Positions 26,622-37,800 of a stretch of 64,000 bases of DNA are shown here, one piece after another. A program made the position numbers and the translations under genes. The stretch is from Tomocerus qinae. Its lineage: Eukaryota > Arthropoda > Collembola > Entomobryomorpha > Tomoceridae. Under the pieces are notes generated by a model. That model was not told where the DNA came from. It was given only the letters and a program-made list of their open reading frames with translations, and ran no database searches. The stretch covers positions 18,311,930 through 18,375,929 of the forward strand of contig CM034549.1 in assembly GCA_020055645.1 (NCBI GenBank), given 5' to 3'. How positions within the stretch are numbered: position 1 is the stretch's first letter; every line of letters starts with the position of its first letter.

Positions 26622-29600
26622 TATTATTACTAGTCGAATAATCTCATTTAGTATGCTTGCATCTTTAATGTGCGCTTTTCCAAACACATAAATCTTTCTC
26701 CGTCTCATTGTGTATATAAATCACTGAAAGTATCAACACGTGTTACTATTTCGAGCATTAAAAACTCCAGATCCTACATATTCTAATTTTTGGAATGCAA
26801 AATTTTTCGATTTTAATTCAGATGCTTGCACCATGTATTATTTCGGTTTGATTCATTAAATAATCACGATTAGCAATATAACAGATCGTAAAAATGGAAT
26901 TCAAATAGTTATCTATAATTGGAATTCTGCATTTTGCAACTGTAAGTATAGGCATTAACTGTAGAATGTAAGTTGGGTGGAAACTTATTATTGTATGAAT
27001 CTTGTTATTGCATTTTAAGGTAAAGTAACATCATTGATGTTTGTGGAAGTTATGTTCATTTTATGAGTTAAGTTATGCGGTCGTTTGTTGTATAGAAGTA
27101 TTATAGGATAACCCTAGTAGAGTAGGTATATAAATCCAAGTGATCAAGACTAATTCAGAGCCATCATTCTGGCGAGTTGTTTAAGTTTGAGCAGTAAATT
27201 GAAGAAACAGTTGTCCCAGTCAGCAAGGAGAGCAAACATGAGGAGATAGCGATAGCATTTCACACAGTCAGCAGAATTTCTTAACGACTTTCACTACAGG
27301 GACATAAAAGCCGTACGTTGTACTCCTTATGACATTAGTTTACATTACATTCCTAGCTGTAAGCTTCCGAAACTTGGAAACGGTAGTATTTGTAGAGAGA
27401 GATCACTAATACGGCCACTTCTTTCTCCGCTCCTGCTTTTCACTTTGTAAAAAACATGAAAAAGTTCTTTTGGGTATCCGCTCTCTTTTTTTAGTGGTAA
27501 TAGGTAGACATTACATTAGCCAGATCTGATGGTGAGTTACATTATTATTATCAAAATGCACGACAAGTTGCTTCACATAATATTCTAGTGTCAGTGCAAA
27601 GCAAACTCTCCTTCCTGGAGGCGAAACTTTTCCTTAATGTCGTTTATAAGTGTGGCTGGAGCAGGGAGAGTCAACGAGAGCTTTTCACACAAGATGACAT
27701 CTCAACATTCACCCGAGACAATAAGCCACTGTTGTAACAACCCAACTAAACCAAAGCAGCCAGCAACTACAAAAGTTCCCTAATGTTGTCATTCCACAAA
27801 CAGCAGTTGATAGTGCTCATGACGTGGCTACCAACTACCAAGTGATGGCAATGACAGCAGCGTCATGATCACCCAACATTTACCAAATGACGATACTACT
27901 CACAGACCCAATATCTTGACATCATCCAACAATCCTCCCTTCAATAAATCCACCTACAAAACCACAAAACTAAATTCTTCATCCTATATCTCCCATCTTG
28001 TTATACTAAATTCATTTTACATTTGCAATTAATATACCTCATCAACATTATCAAGAAAGACATATCCTTAAACCTATGTCCTTCATTTGGATCACCAAAT
28101 ATTGCACGTAAAAATTCAAACATTAATCAATTACTTTTTATCAATTGTAATGATACTTTACATAGTGACTAAAAAAATTTTGCAGGAAATGAATATGATA
28201 AGAATTAGCTCATGCAGGTAAATCTTTCAAACGCTGCTGTCTGACATGTCAAATACGTTATTATTATAGGTTTACAATTGCGTAGCCTCAAGTAGAACAT
28301 AAAAAAATGCAATACGCATGAACTATAAATATACCTTCTAGGTTTATTGTGCATTTGGTTTCTGATGTTTTTCTAGTAGGTACTACTCAAAGCTATTTTT
28401 CAGTAATTTTATATCGTTGCCTAAATCAACTTTAGAAAGCGGCTAGCCACAATAAAAGAAGCAAACATAAAAGAAAGATGTGTGTACATATCCATGTATA
28501 GTACAGATCGGTAAGGTTCAATAGTGAATAGTGCGTATCTTGTTTCAAAGAGGAGAAAAGCACAAGAAAGATTTTCCTTTGCTCAGATCTTTCTTCGACA
28601 AAATGCTAGAAAGTTAAGGAACATCTTCAGGGAAGATTCCTTCTTACAAAAAGTATAAAACTGTAAGAAACTTTTATTTGTCGGAAAAATTTTGCCTACA
28701 GCAAAGACCTTGACGGTAGAGTAAAGTATTTTCCCGCTGTACTTACGTAAAAGTCCTAATCATAAATTCCTGGGGAAAACCATCCGTAAACAATCCGAAT
28801 AGCTTTTGTGCTTTGAAGTAATTAGAGGCTAAGTTTAGTACACATTTTGACTTTAACTATTAACTATGTACTTGTCAGTTGCAGTTTGCATTGCGGACTT
28901 TCTGCGAATTATTTTCAGGAACAGTTCACTTTTTACATGCAAAAGAATCTTGAAACATGCTACCTAACTCCAGATATGTCTAGCAACATTTCAACGAGAC
29001 GTTTTACAATACGATCCCAAATAAACACTAGCAGTTGCCTATCATCAGAAGTAAGTGCTAATTTTCAGTATAATCGATCCTCAATCTATATTCCTTCATT
29101 CCATTTTGTAAATTGTATTTGCCGATTTTATACCGAGAGTCACAAAACTCTAAATTGGGTGATTAGTAGAGAGTAAATAATTACATTTCCATAATTTGAA
29201 AAAGGTGATATTTTTCAACTATCGTATCTTCCGTTTAGAAACGGTGCTATTGTGAGTCTACGTGTGTAGGTGGGATGAGGAAAATCCGAAAAGTTTTAAG
29301 ACACGTTGAAACCATAAATTTGTCCAAGTTGTGCTTGGCTCTTGTATGTCACACTCATGTATGTCACCTCTTGGGCGAATTCGGTGTCTTGGTGTAGAGG
29401 ATTCGTATTAGTAGGGGGAATAGTGTGAATAGTAGTTTCCTTTTCGCCCTAGCAGTTTGTAAGAAAAGATATAAAGAATTGTGATGTTATGGGTGCAGTG
29501 TAAGTAAGTTAGTTCGGGGTGCATGATGCTGGGAATAGTTTTTGTATTTTTGGCAGGGTATGGCTCGGAAAGAAAAATACCTCGGAAAGTTGCGTTGTTC

Positions 29601-32600
29601 GTGGAATCTTCTTGACTGTGGGATCCGAAGAAGTGTCCCTGTCCCCGCAAGTCTGCTGATTGTGAAAAGTCGAATTGTAGTGAACTAAAGTGAACTACTG
29701 AACTGTTGTACTGTCGCTGAGAATGGCAATGGCTTAGTTGGAAGATCTGTGATCTTGAGTCTCCTTATAGTGTCGCCGACATTTAGCTATCGTCAGAGAC
29801 AGGAAAAAAGGCGAGAAATCGAAAGGAAAAGTTTCTTTGGGTTTGATTTCCCTATCCTATTATATTATTGCTGGCTCCAAACAAACTTTACAACTGTTTT
29901 CCCTCTTACACTGAATTCGTTGACTCTTTTGCGGTGCGCTAAGAAGTTAATAAGGTACAAGTTCCTTTCTACCCACGTACTGTACATAAGTGTCTTCCAC
30001 ATCACCTATAAAATAGGTACTCCTATATATTAAACCTCAAATGTCAACCCAATTAATTCCACATGTCATTTTTAGTTTCAACTTCTACACATAGTGCTGA
30101 TGGGATCAAATGAAACGGAGCACTATGCATTTACAAATAAGCCCTTCATTCTATTGATGCTCTCTCCTGACTTCTATTAATGGGATGTGACTATTATTGT
30201 GGCCTTACTACTTTTCAAACAACTAAACTTTCCTCATTAACCTCTGTCAAAATAAGACTAGACTTCTTAATTCTCTATCTAATAACGTGTCTTTCTATTC
30301 TCTCAGTGGCTACACTATTTTGTTTACTAGTAAAACTGGAACACTTTTCCTACTCTTATCCTTAATTCTTAGTTGCTCTATTCTCGTCCGTCTATATAAT
30401 AAGACTCAAAAATGCATCGCACCAGCCAAATCCTACTGAGTGGATGCAAGAGGCAAATACAACCACTGTATTCACAAAGCTCTGGCTTATGTCAGATAAT
30501 GTCTCACGTTCCCAAAAGATTGATACTTACCCTGCAAAACAAACCAACAGACATTCTGGCCCAAATCATTTCAACTTCACCGCACTTATTTATGATGAGC
30601 TCCAGTTACTTCCCTTTATCTGCTTTGTTCCTACTCTAATTTGCAGTAAATGGTGATCATATCAAATACTACGAATCTTACTACTTTTACTGCATTATTT
30701 ACTTTGAATTTACATTTAGCTAGTTAGTCACCGTTAACGCGTGATTACCAATAAATAAGTAATTCACCACTTTTACCTGTAGGTGGAATGCTGTCAATGA
30801 GGATTTTTGTAAATAATAATTCGATAGGAATGATTCACTTGAATGATCTATGCTTGGAACTGATAAAATGGATACTGAATAATCCAGCAACATCAGTTGA
30901 ATGATTGATTAGTAATTTAGTATTTCCTCAAGTTCCCCCATCAATATTAATCATATGCTCATGCACTAACATTGCAATGTGCACGGGCAAAGAATCCAAT
31001 ACTTGCCGAGAAAAAATGTCTGTATTGTATTAAATAAATGAATTAAAATAGGGATGGGTGATATCCCCAATTGGAAAGATTGGTGATCCAGTTTTATATA
31101 ATATTTTTTTGAGGAGTGAACTACGATAATTAAATTTATATGCATTGGCCCGTATACAAAAGATACTTTTGTAAAGCCGTAATTATAAACTTTGTAATGT
31201 TGATAGCCATTAAGTAGGAAAATTGTAAATGATTTCGGCATGTTATGTTAGCTTATTTATTCAAGGCGCGTTTCTATCCATTAGAGATATTGCAGAGCAG
31301 ATCTCCTCTTACTTATTTAGTTACATAGTTAGTGACAATCTAAGGTCTTTCTGTGGTGCAATTAATGATATTTTATGTAACATGGTAGAATGTAGAGCAT
31401 TTGCTTACGTAAATTGTATGTAGGAGGGACTAGAGTGAGACCGCGCCCATTAGTGCTTAAATAATAGTGGAAGTAGGAGTACAAGCTAATCGGTTCAAGT
31501 TTTGTTTTGTAATCACTAATGGGCAATTAGCAAAAAGGATTGCTCTCTTACAATTGTGCAGGCTCTTCATAATGATCTATGTATGGAAATGGAATTCTTA
31601 TGCTTTATGATAAGCTTTATGGATATGGAATGGAACGAAATAGTTTATCATTGCTATCAACTAAATTGCTTTTTCTAATTCATTCTCTAGCTGCCTACAA
31701 TTAATCCTAGAGATGCGTACAAACAAAGAAACGTCTGTTCTTCTATTATCTTTCTATTTGGTAACGTATAAGTGAGCACAGCATTTGCTCTTTTCCTCCA
31801 ACTTCATCTGCTTATTTCTTTCCTAGTCATTATCCTTGTCTTCGACTATACTAATCACATATGCGTATGTACATAGTTTTTGATAATAATAAAAAGTACC
31901 CCTATGGGCTGTTTAGTATCTATTTGGGAGCTGAAAACGTTTCATAGTACTTCATTACTGAAATTTAATTACTTTAAGTGTGTTTACATTATTGGATATG
32001 TTTAAAGGGAAACGCTAATTCCCCACCCCTTGTTGACAGTTCCGAACTTGGAATCAAACAATTATTGATGATTTTACACAAGTATGGTACTCATGAAACA
32101 ATATGCAGTCAATTCGTTAGAAGCCTATTTGTTTTTAAGGACTGTTAGCTTATACACAGTAGAGAAGCTTTTTATTTTTGTTTCGATACTGAATTTTACT
32201 TTACCTTTATAATTCTTTGGTTTTTCAAATGCAACAAGCAGGTAAGAATATAACGTATTTTTAGAGGTATGCTAAATGCGTATTCGCAATGCAAAATATA
32301 TTGCAAAACCTAAAACCATATAAAAAATAATGGATCACTGCTGTAGAAAAATTCTAAGCTGCAGATCATCGGTGTATAATAGCTCGAATCGCACTAAAAT
32401 TGTTATATCGTTTATAAATGTAAATGTGAGATATAGTAAAACTATACTGATTGTCTTACGCAATTTTGAGTAATGAAGTATCCAATAAGTTAAGTAATTA
32501 AAGTAAGCGACGCAGCACAAGTGCCTAGATAAGCAAAATGCAGTTATGTAAGTAATAGTTGGTAATAGAGTGTACTACCTTTTGCTATATGCGGTTTAAT

Positions 32601-32795
32601 GACATTAATGACCCAAACTTTCAACAAGGTTGTTGTAACCTTCCCGAATTTATTTTCAAAAGGTATTTTGAATGTACAATTAATTTACAATTACCATTTG
32701 GGAATACATTACATGCAATAAATGGAACGATGCTCTAGTTGGTACATAACATCAATATCCAATATTAACAGCAGGTTGAATCTTGAGTCTTAAAA
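26622..32795. other. Gene-poor stretch, SLC26 copy 3 to chitin-binding protein gene
   Basis: About 6.2 kb without a recognisable coding exon. It holds the candidate promoter at 27129, a possible alternative last exon of SLC26 copy 3 at 28186-28208 and CA/AC-rich DNA at 27700-27980. Open frames here are short and have no family motif. Confidence 0.5.
27129..27531 (+). promoter_or_regulatory. Candidate promoter and non-coding first exon
   Basis: TATATAAA at 27129-27136 is followed by ATTCAGAG near 27155, close to the usual TATA-initiator spacing, and by CAGTCAG words downstream. A good donor, GATG|GTGAGT, occurs at 27531/27532. This would fit the promoter and 5' UTR exon of an unseen gene. No coding continuation could be traced. 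Confidence 0.3.
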
Positions 32796-33437
32796 ATGAA
32801 AACATTAATATCCGTTTCTGTAGCTTTAGCTGTGTTAGTTCTTTCTTCTACCATTCTTTCAGGGGAAAGTTGCCTAACACGATGGTTTTTATTCCATACC
32901 CAACCCGGAGTTACTACCGAAGACGTTAAGGGAGATGTAAATAGGACATTGAGTATTGCAGTGCTTAAATTGTTTCGAATAGTAATAGAAAACGATACTA
33001 AGACAAATTTCTCCTGTCCTACATCCAGTGGTTATTTTCCACATAGATTCGACTGTCAACTTTATTATTTCTGTGAAAATTCAAACTTTACTGCCAAAAG
33101 TTGCGAGAACGGGTTTGGATATGATAATAAAACTTCGAAATGTATCCCCAAGGACAAAATTGAACTCTGTCAAATTTTGGAGCGTACTAATGATCCAGAA
33201 ATCAAGTGTCCTTTTGCCAATGGATTGCAGCCTCATCCAACGGATTGTCGGAAATTCGTTCTCTGTGTCAGTGGGATAACATATGCTAGCTCGTGCTTAA
33301 AAGGCGAGTATTTTGATTCGCAAAACAATGTTTGCGTCCCCGTGATGAATGAAACAGACTGTGTAAATTCCTTACTACGACGAAGAGAAAACAGTGATCA
33401 TTTGGATGGAGAGCATATTGACGGGTTACAAGTCTGA
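32796..33437 (+). CDS. Secreted chitin-binding protein, two CBM14 (peritrophin-A) domains
   Basis: Single-exon gene of 213 residues. The first about 25 residues form a signal peptide (Lys at position 2, hydrophobic stretch VSVALAVLVLSSTILSG). Two six-cysteine CBM14 domains follow. The first spans 74-125 with Cys at 74, 87, 93, 103, 116 and 125 (GYFPHRFDCQLYYFC). The second spans 138-189 with Cys at 138, 151, 157, 167, 180 and 189 (GLQPHPTDCRKFVLC). Such proteins bind chitin in the cuticle or peritrophic matrix. Several Asn-x-Ser/Thr sites suggest glycosylation. Between signal and first domain is a stretch of about 48 residues (26-73) with no known domain. A poly(A) signal follows 50 bases after the stop. 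The gene stands alone, and a non-coding upstream exon is possible because an AG acceptor-like site lies shortly before the ATG. Confidence 0.88.
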   Translation: MKTLISVSVALAVLVLSSTILSGESCLTRWFLFHTQPGVTTEDVKGDVNRTLSIAVLKLFRIVIENDTKTNFSCPTSSGYFPHRFDCQLYYFCENSNFTAKSCENGFGYDNKTSKCIPKDKIELCQILERTNDPEIKCPFANGLQPHPTDCRKFVLCVSGITYASSCLKGEYFDSQNNVCVPVMNETDCVNSLLRRRENSDHLDGEHIDGLQV

Positions 33438-33486
33438 TTCTGGAGTGACCTTTGATCCGAAGATTCTATCCATTTTTATAAATTTC

Positions 33487-33492
33487 AATAAA
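33487..33492 (+). terminator. Polyadenylation signal of the chitin-binding protein gene
   Basis: AATAAA 50 bases after the stop codon of the CBM14 gene, in a fitting A/T-rich 3' UTR. Confidence 0.7.
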
Positions 33493-34778
33493 ATCGAAAT
33501 AATATTTCCAATCTTTCAGCTAGTGTGTTAATTGTTGAATGAAACATACTTGGAACAAAACTTCACTCATTCCTTTGTCCGCAATTCTTTCCTTTATCCA
33601 TTAAATGTGCTAGATATGTCATATGTCAAATAATCAGATTAAATATTACATTTACTAGATATGTTATACCTATTTTAAAAAATAATTTTCTATCACGTAC
33701 AAACGTCATTTATTTGTCTTTGTTAGAAACTTTTTTTGAATTCACAATATCAATATAGATTAAATTGGTTCCAAAATAGGAGTATTTCCAGTGTATTACA
33801 TGCACTCAGTTAAAACCGTAATCTTAATATTCAAGGTAATGTATGCACTAAAATCTAATGCTTAAAAGGAATATTAAAAACTTATTTGATTTTAAATGTT
33901 TATATAGAAGCATTTAAACTTCCACCTCCAAAAGACTTCAAGTTATTCGTTTTCAAAGGATTCATAGTAAGGAATGTAAATGCTGCTTGGGTGTTCTTAC
34001 AAAGCTATCTCACCCTGTTTTAGCTATAGCACTTTTTTTATTGCACAGTTAGGTAACTACTGTAGTGCATTTCTTCGATTTTCAGCACTCTTCTTTTGGT
34101 CTTGCAATTTATTTTCATTTTCGTAAGTTGGGTGGTGTTTCATTAAATGCTTTAACCAAAGCAAAGCCATTTGTCTGACTTTAGGTGAGGGAATCCGCTT
34201 CATCAGTTGTGTCTGAGTGTGGCAGAAGTTGATGTGCGAAGATGTATCGAAAAGGTTGTAATGGAAGCAATAAGTTGCCGATGGTTTTGCTCTGGGTTTT
34301 GATGTTGGCTGCTCTTTTGTAATAGATTATGGGAATTTCATACTCTTGTAGCTGTAACTACTCAATATCTACCTTGGAGGTTGCACAGTTGCATCTTTAG
34401 AAGGGAAGAGTCCGATATCTTTTCATACACTCCATCACATTCACATCAAGACACTACTACAGATAGAAACATACCAAAAACATAGCTACATACATATTGG
34501 TGTATTGCATTCACTTCACTTTGCACTTGAGATATATTATAGTGACTTATATTACCGATAAATAGTGAAGGAAAAGCCTCCAGCTGCCGCTGCTACCAAT
34601 TTCTACTCAGTCAGTCCGTCAGACAGTTCAGTTCAAAGGCAAATGGAAGTCAGAAGTGTATAATGCATAGGTACAGGCAAGGAATAAGGAAGACCAGCTT
34701 AGGCTTCTATACGTCTCCCAAGTATATCTCTCATCAAGAGTTCCTTGCTGTTGCTACAAGGTACGCAGCCGTTTTGCT

Positions 34779-34808
34779 ATTGGTCGGACGCAGCCGCTCT
34801 CTCATTGG
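34779..34808. promoter_or_regulatory. Pair of inverted CCAAT boxes in a GC-richer patch
   Basis: ATTGG occurs at 34779-34783 and 34804-34808, with CGGACGCAGCCGC between. The spacing resembles NF-Y paired sites of housekeeping promoters. A TCAGTCAGTCCGTCAG cluster lies 170 bases upstream. No gene could be attached to it. Confidence 0.3.
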
Positions 34809-37800
34809 CTCTCGTATGTAACTACGTGTATTCTAAGTGTGGACCATTTCTCTTATGGAAGCTGGTCTTCTATAGTGAAGCGCCAGCTTCACAGCCACCA
34901 TCTGTATTCTATGGGTACAGGAGAATGACAGAGCTCTTCCGTAACGTCAGAGGGGAAAGATCCCCATTAATCAAACTCTTCTCTTGGCAGAATTGTAAAA
35001 GACGAACTACAACTACAACCAGAGCCACCCACCATTTCATCTGTCGGTAATGTAATATCAGCTCTACGATCTTTCAAAATATCCATGAATATGACTACAT
35101 ACATTAGAATATTTATTAACGAGATGCAAAAGAGAATGCTCAAGGAGTCATCCTCCAAAATCTGGGTTATAGCCTTTTCTAATACAAAACTTCCTGCTGT
35201 AAATCAAATACGGACTTTTACAACTTTTCCTATAATATCAACATTTACTTTCTAAAATATCAGAAAGTTCTCTCAAGTATTTTAATGATACGTTTTTAAT
35301 CATTTTTGTTTTACAGATAATAAAAACCCCCAATAACCTAAGTATCTACTGTACTAGAATAAATATGAACCCCCCGCTAAAACTTAAATAGTGAAGTAGT
35401 ATTTCTTTTGTATTATTTGATTTATATCCGAAACCCGTAATAGGAATGTAGATCAAAATGTGTACACTAAAAGTTTTAAGTGAATGTACATAATGGATAG
35501 GGAAGAACGGAATGTACAATATTTTCATTGAGTAAATCTAGAGCTAATCAAGTCAAACAGTCTGGGGAATCTGAAAGTAAAATATGAACTGCATCCTTCA
35601 TCTCAAGTATCTCTTAGGACCATTTGGTATTCCATCATCCTGGATTTGTTTTTGTATGATAAAAAGAGCTTGGCTTGATTTGACTTCACTTTGGCCCAGT
35701 TGTTCCACTTCAGCTGAAAATCCAAGCTCTACATTCGATTGGTCCGTTATATATAAGTCTATGAGTGTGTATACAAGAGTTTGAGATAATACGGATTGTT
35801 TAAAAACTACGAGAGCAAAGTGAAAGTACAAGTAGTCTGAAACTCTGATAAGATATTGGGTTCCATGCTCCTGATAAGAAAAATTCTAGGAATTGCTTTA
35901 AAAGCACAGATCAAATATAATCTGGTATTTCAAAGTTGAAATAACTCAGACTAAGCTAGCAATGGAAACAGATGTAAGTACTACTACAAAAGTTTTAATG
36001 TTCTCTACTTTACGTAAGCAAATATTTTCGAGTATCGAATATATATTACAGCAAAGGAACATACGACGACGATGAGCTTACGAAACAGCAACTTGATCCT
36101 AACAAAACACAACAGAACTTCTAAAACTTCTCTTCCAATGATAAAGTGTTTAGGTTAAAATTGCTTAAACGCGAAGCAACACTCGATGTTAGTTCACCCA
36201 TTAATTTTAAATTCAATTTGGTACAAAACAACTTAAGCCTACATGACTAATGCCATGTCTATCGTGTATAACATTACATACAACTCTATACTTGGTTCTA
36301 ATTATGCATTTATTACTGCTCTAAATTGGAAATTGTATTTTGCATTATATCTATGTACCATTCCATGTATAAATTTTCACAAAGTACACAATTTTAAATA
36401 TTCCATATGGGGATAGGTTGACAATGTTAATGCGTCGTTCAAGGACATATTGTAAAGGTTATTGATGTATTTGAAGGAAATTGGTGAAAATATTCAAATG
36501 CACAGGAGTAAGCATAAAATACAATGTAGGGCATTGTTTTCTAAAAATTGTGAAGTAACTGGTGATTTTGGTAATCTCTTGGTATTCTCGTTTGGGAAAA
36601 TAATTAACTACACACTTTGGTGCAATGTGCTATTAATTACAATTATATTCCTCACTAGAGTAGACTCAGAAGAGCAGGTAGAATAAGCTGTCTTGTTCAT
36701 TTGAATGTTCTGTACTGTAGGATGTAATAACGTTCTTTTCAGTACTCTTAGAGAGAGCTAAAAACAAACTTTGATTTAAATCCGGAGTAAAAGACAACAA
36801 TTTAAATTGTAGCAATTGTCTCAAGAATGATTTGAGTGGAGGAAGACAAAAAAGAGATTCTTGCACTTTCAGTGTAAGTGTATAGAAAAGTGCAATAGCC
36901 TCTTTCATAATACTTTCATAGTAGAAACACGATTTATATTAATTATGCTAAAAGCTCTCAAGTCTTATTATCCCTATGATAGATAAGCTTTCTTTGTGAT
37001 ATAATACATAGAAGAACTCGCTGTAGTAGTAGTAGTGTGATGTTTTTAAGCACAGAGTAAGTGAGACAGGAGTCGGAAGACATTAGATAAGAATTTGACG
37101 ATTTATTTTCATTATTGAGCTGACGGAGGACTCACTCCAAGTCTATCAGCAGCAGAGAAGAGTCTAGTTCAGTTGGCAAACGTGAGTTTGTCAGTCACTC
37201 ACTCACTCAGAGCTGTGCTCAGTCAGTGCAGCTCTCAGTGAGAAGACAATAATAATGTCAAGAAAACCCGTCGAGATTCTCATCTCCATGAGACAAATGT
37301 AAAGAGAGCAATGTAAGGCTCATCAATGAATTCTTTCAGTCAAATTACTTAAGCTAATAATGTTCATTATTTATTCTGTCTAAAGACGACGAGTGCTGTC
37401 GCCTATTTCTTCGCTTGTCATTCGACGTGTCGACTCCAGTGCTACTGACATTACACTTCTCCCGTATATCTTACCTTGATAATCACTACTGTCTTTTATT
37501 TAGTCGATTTTCACGTAGTGGTCGAGTTTTCAGTCATATGGAATCTAATCTCTCTCAGGTATTATTACACAGTTATTTCACAACATATCGCCCTGCATTA
37601 AAATTTCAGCAGCGCAGATTTGTACCTGAATTTATTTGAGATGAAATAAAACAAATCTACAATTCATCAGATTTAATTGTTGGCGTTTTTGATCCTAGTG
37701 TGTAAAATCTTAAAAAGTAAAATTCAAATAGAAATATGTATTAAGGTGTATGTAGTATAGTATGATTAGTTCATATTCAATTCAAATAAATTCGTCACTA

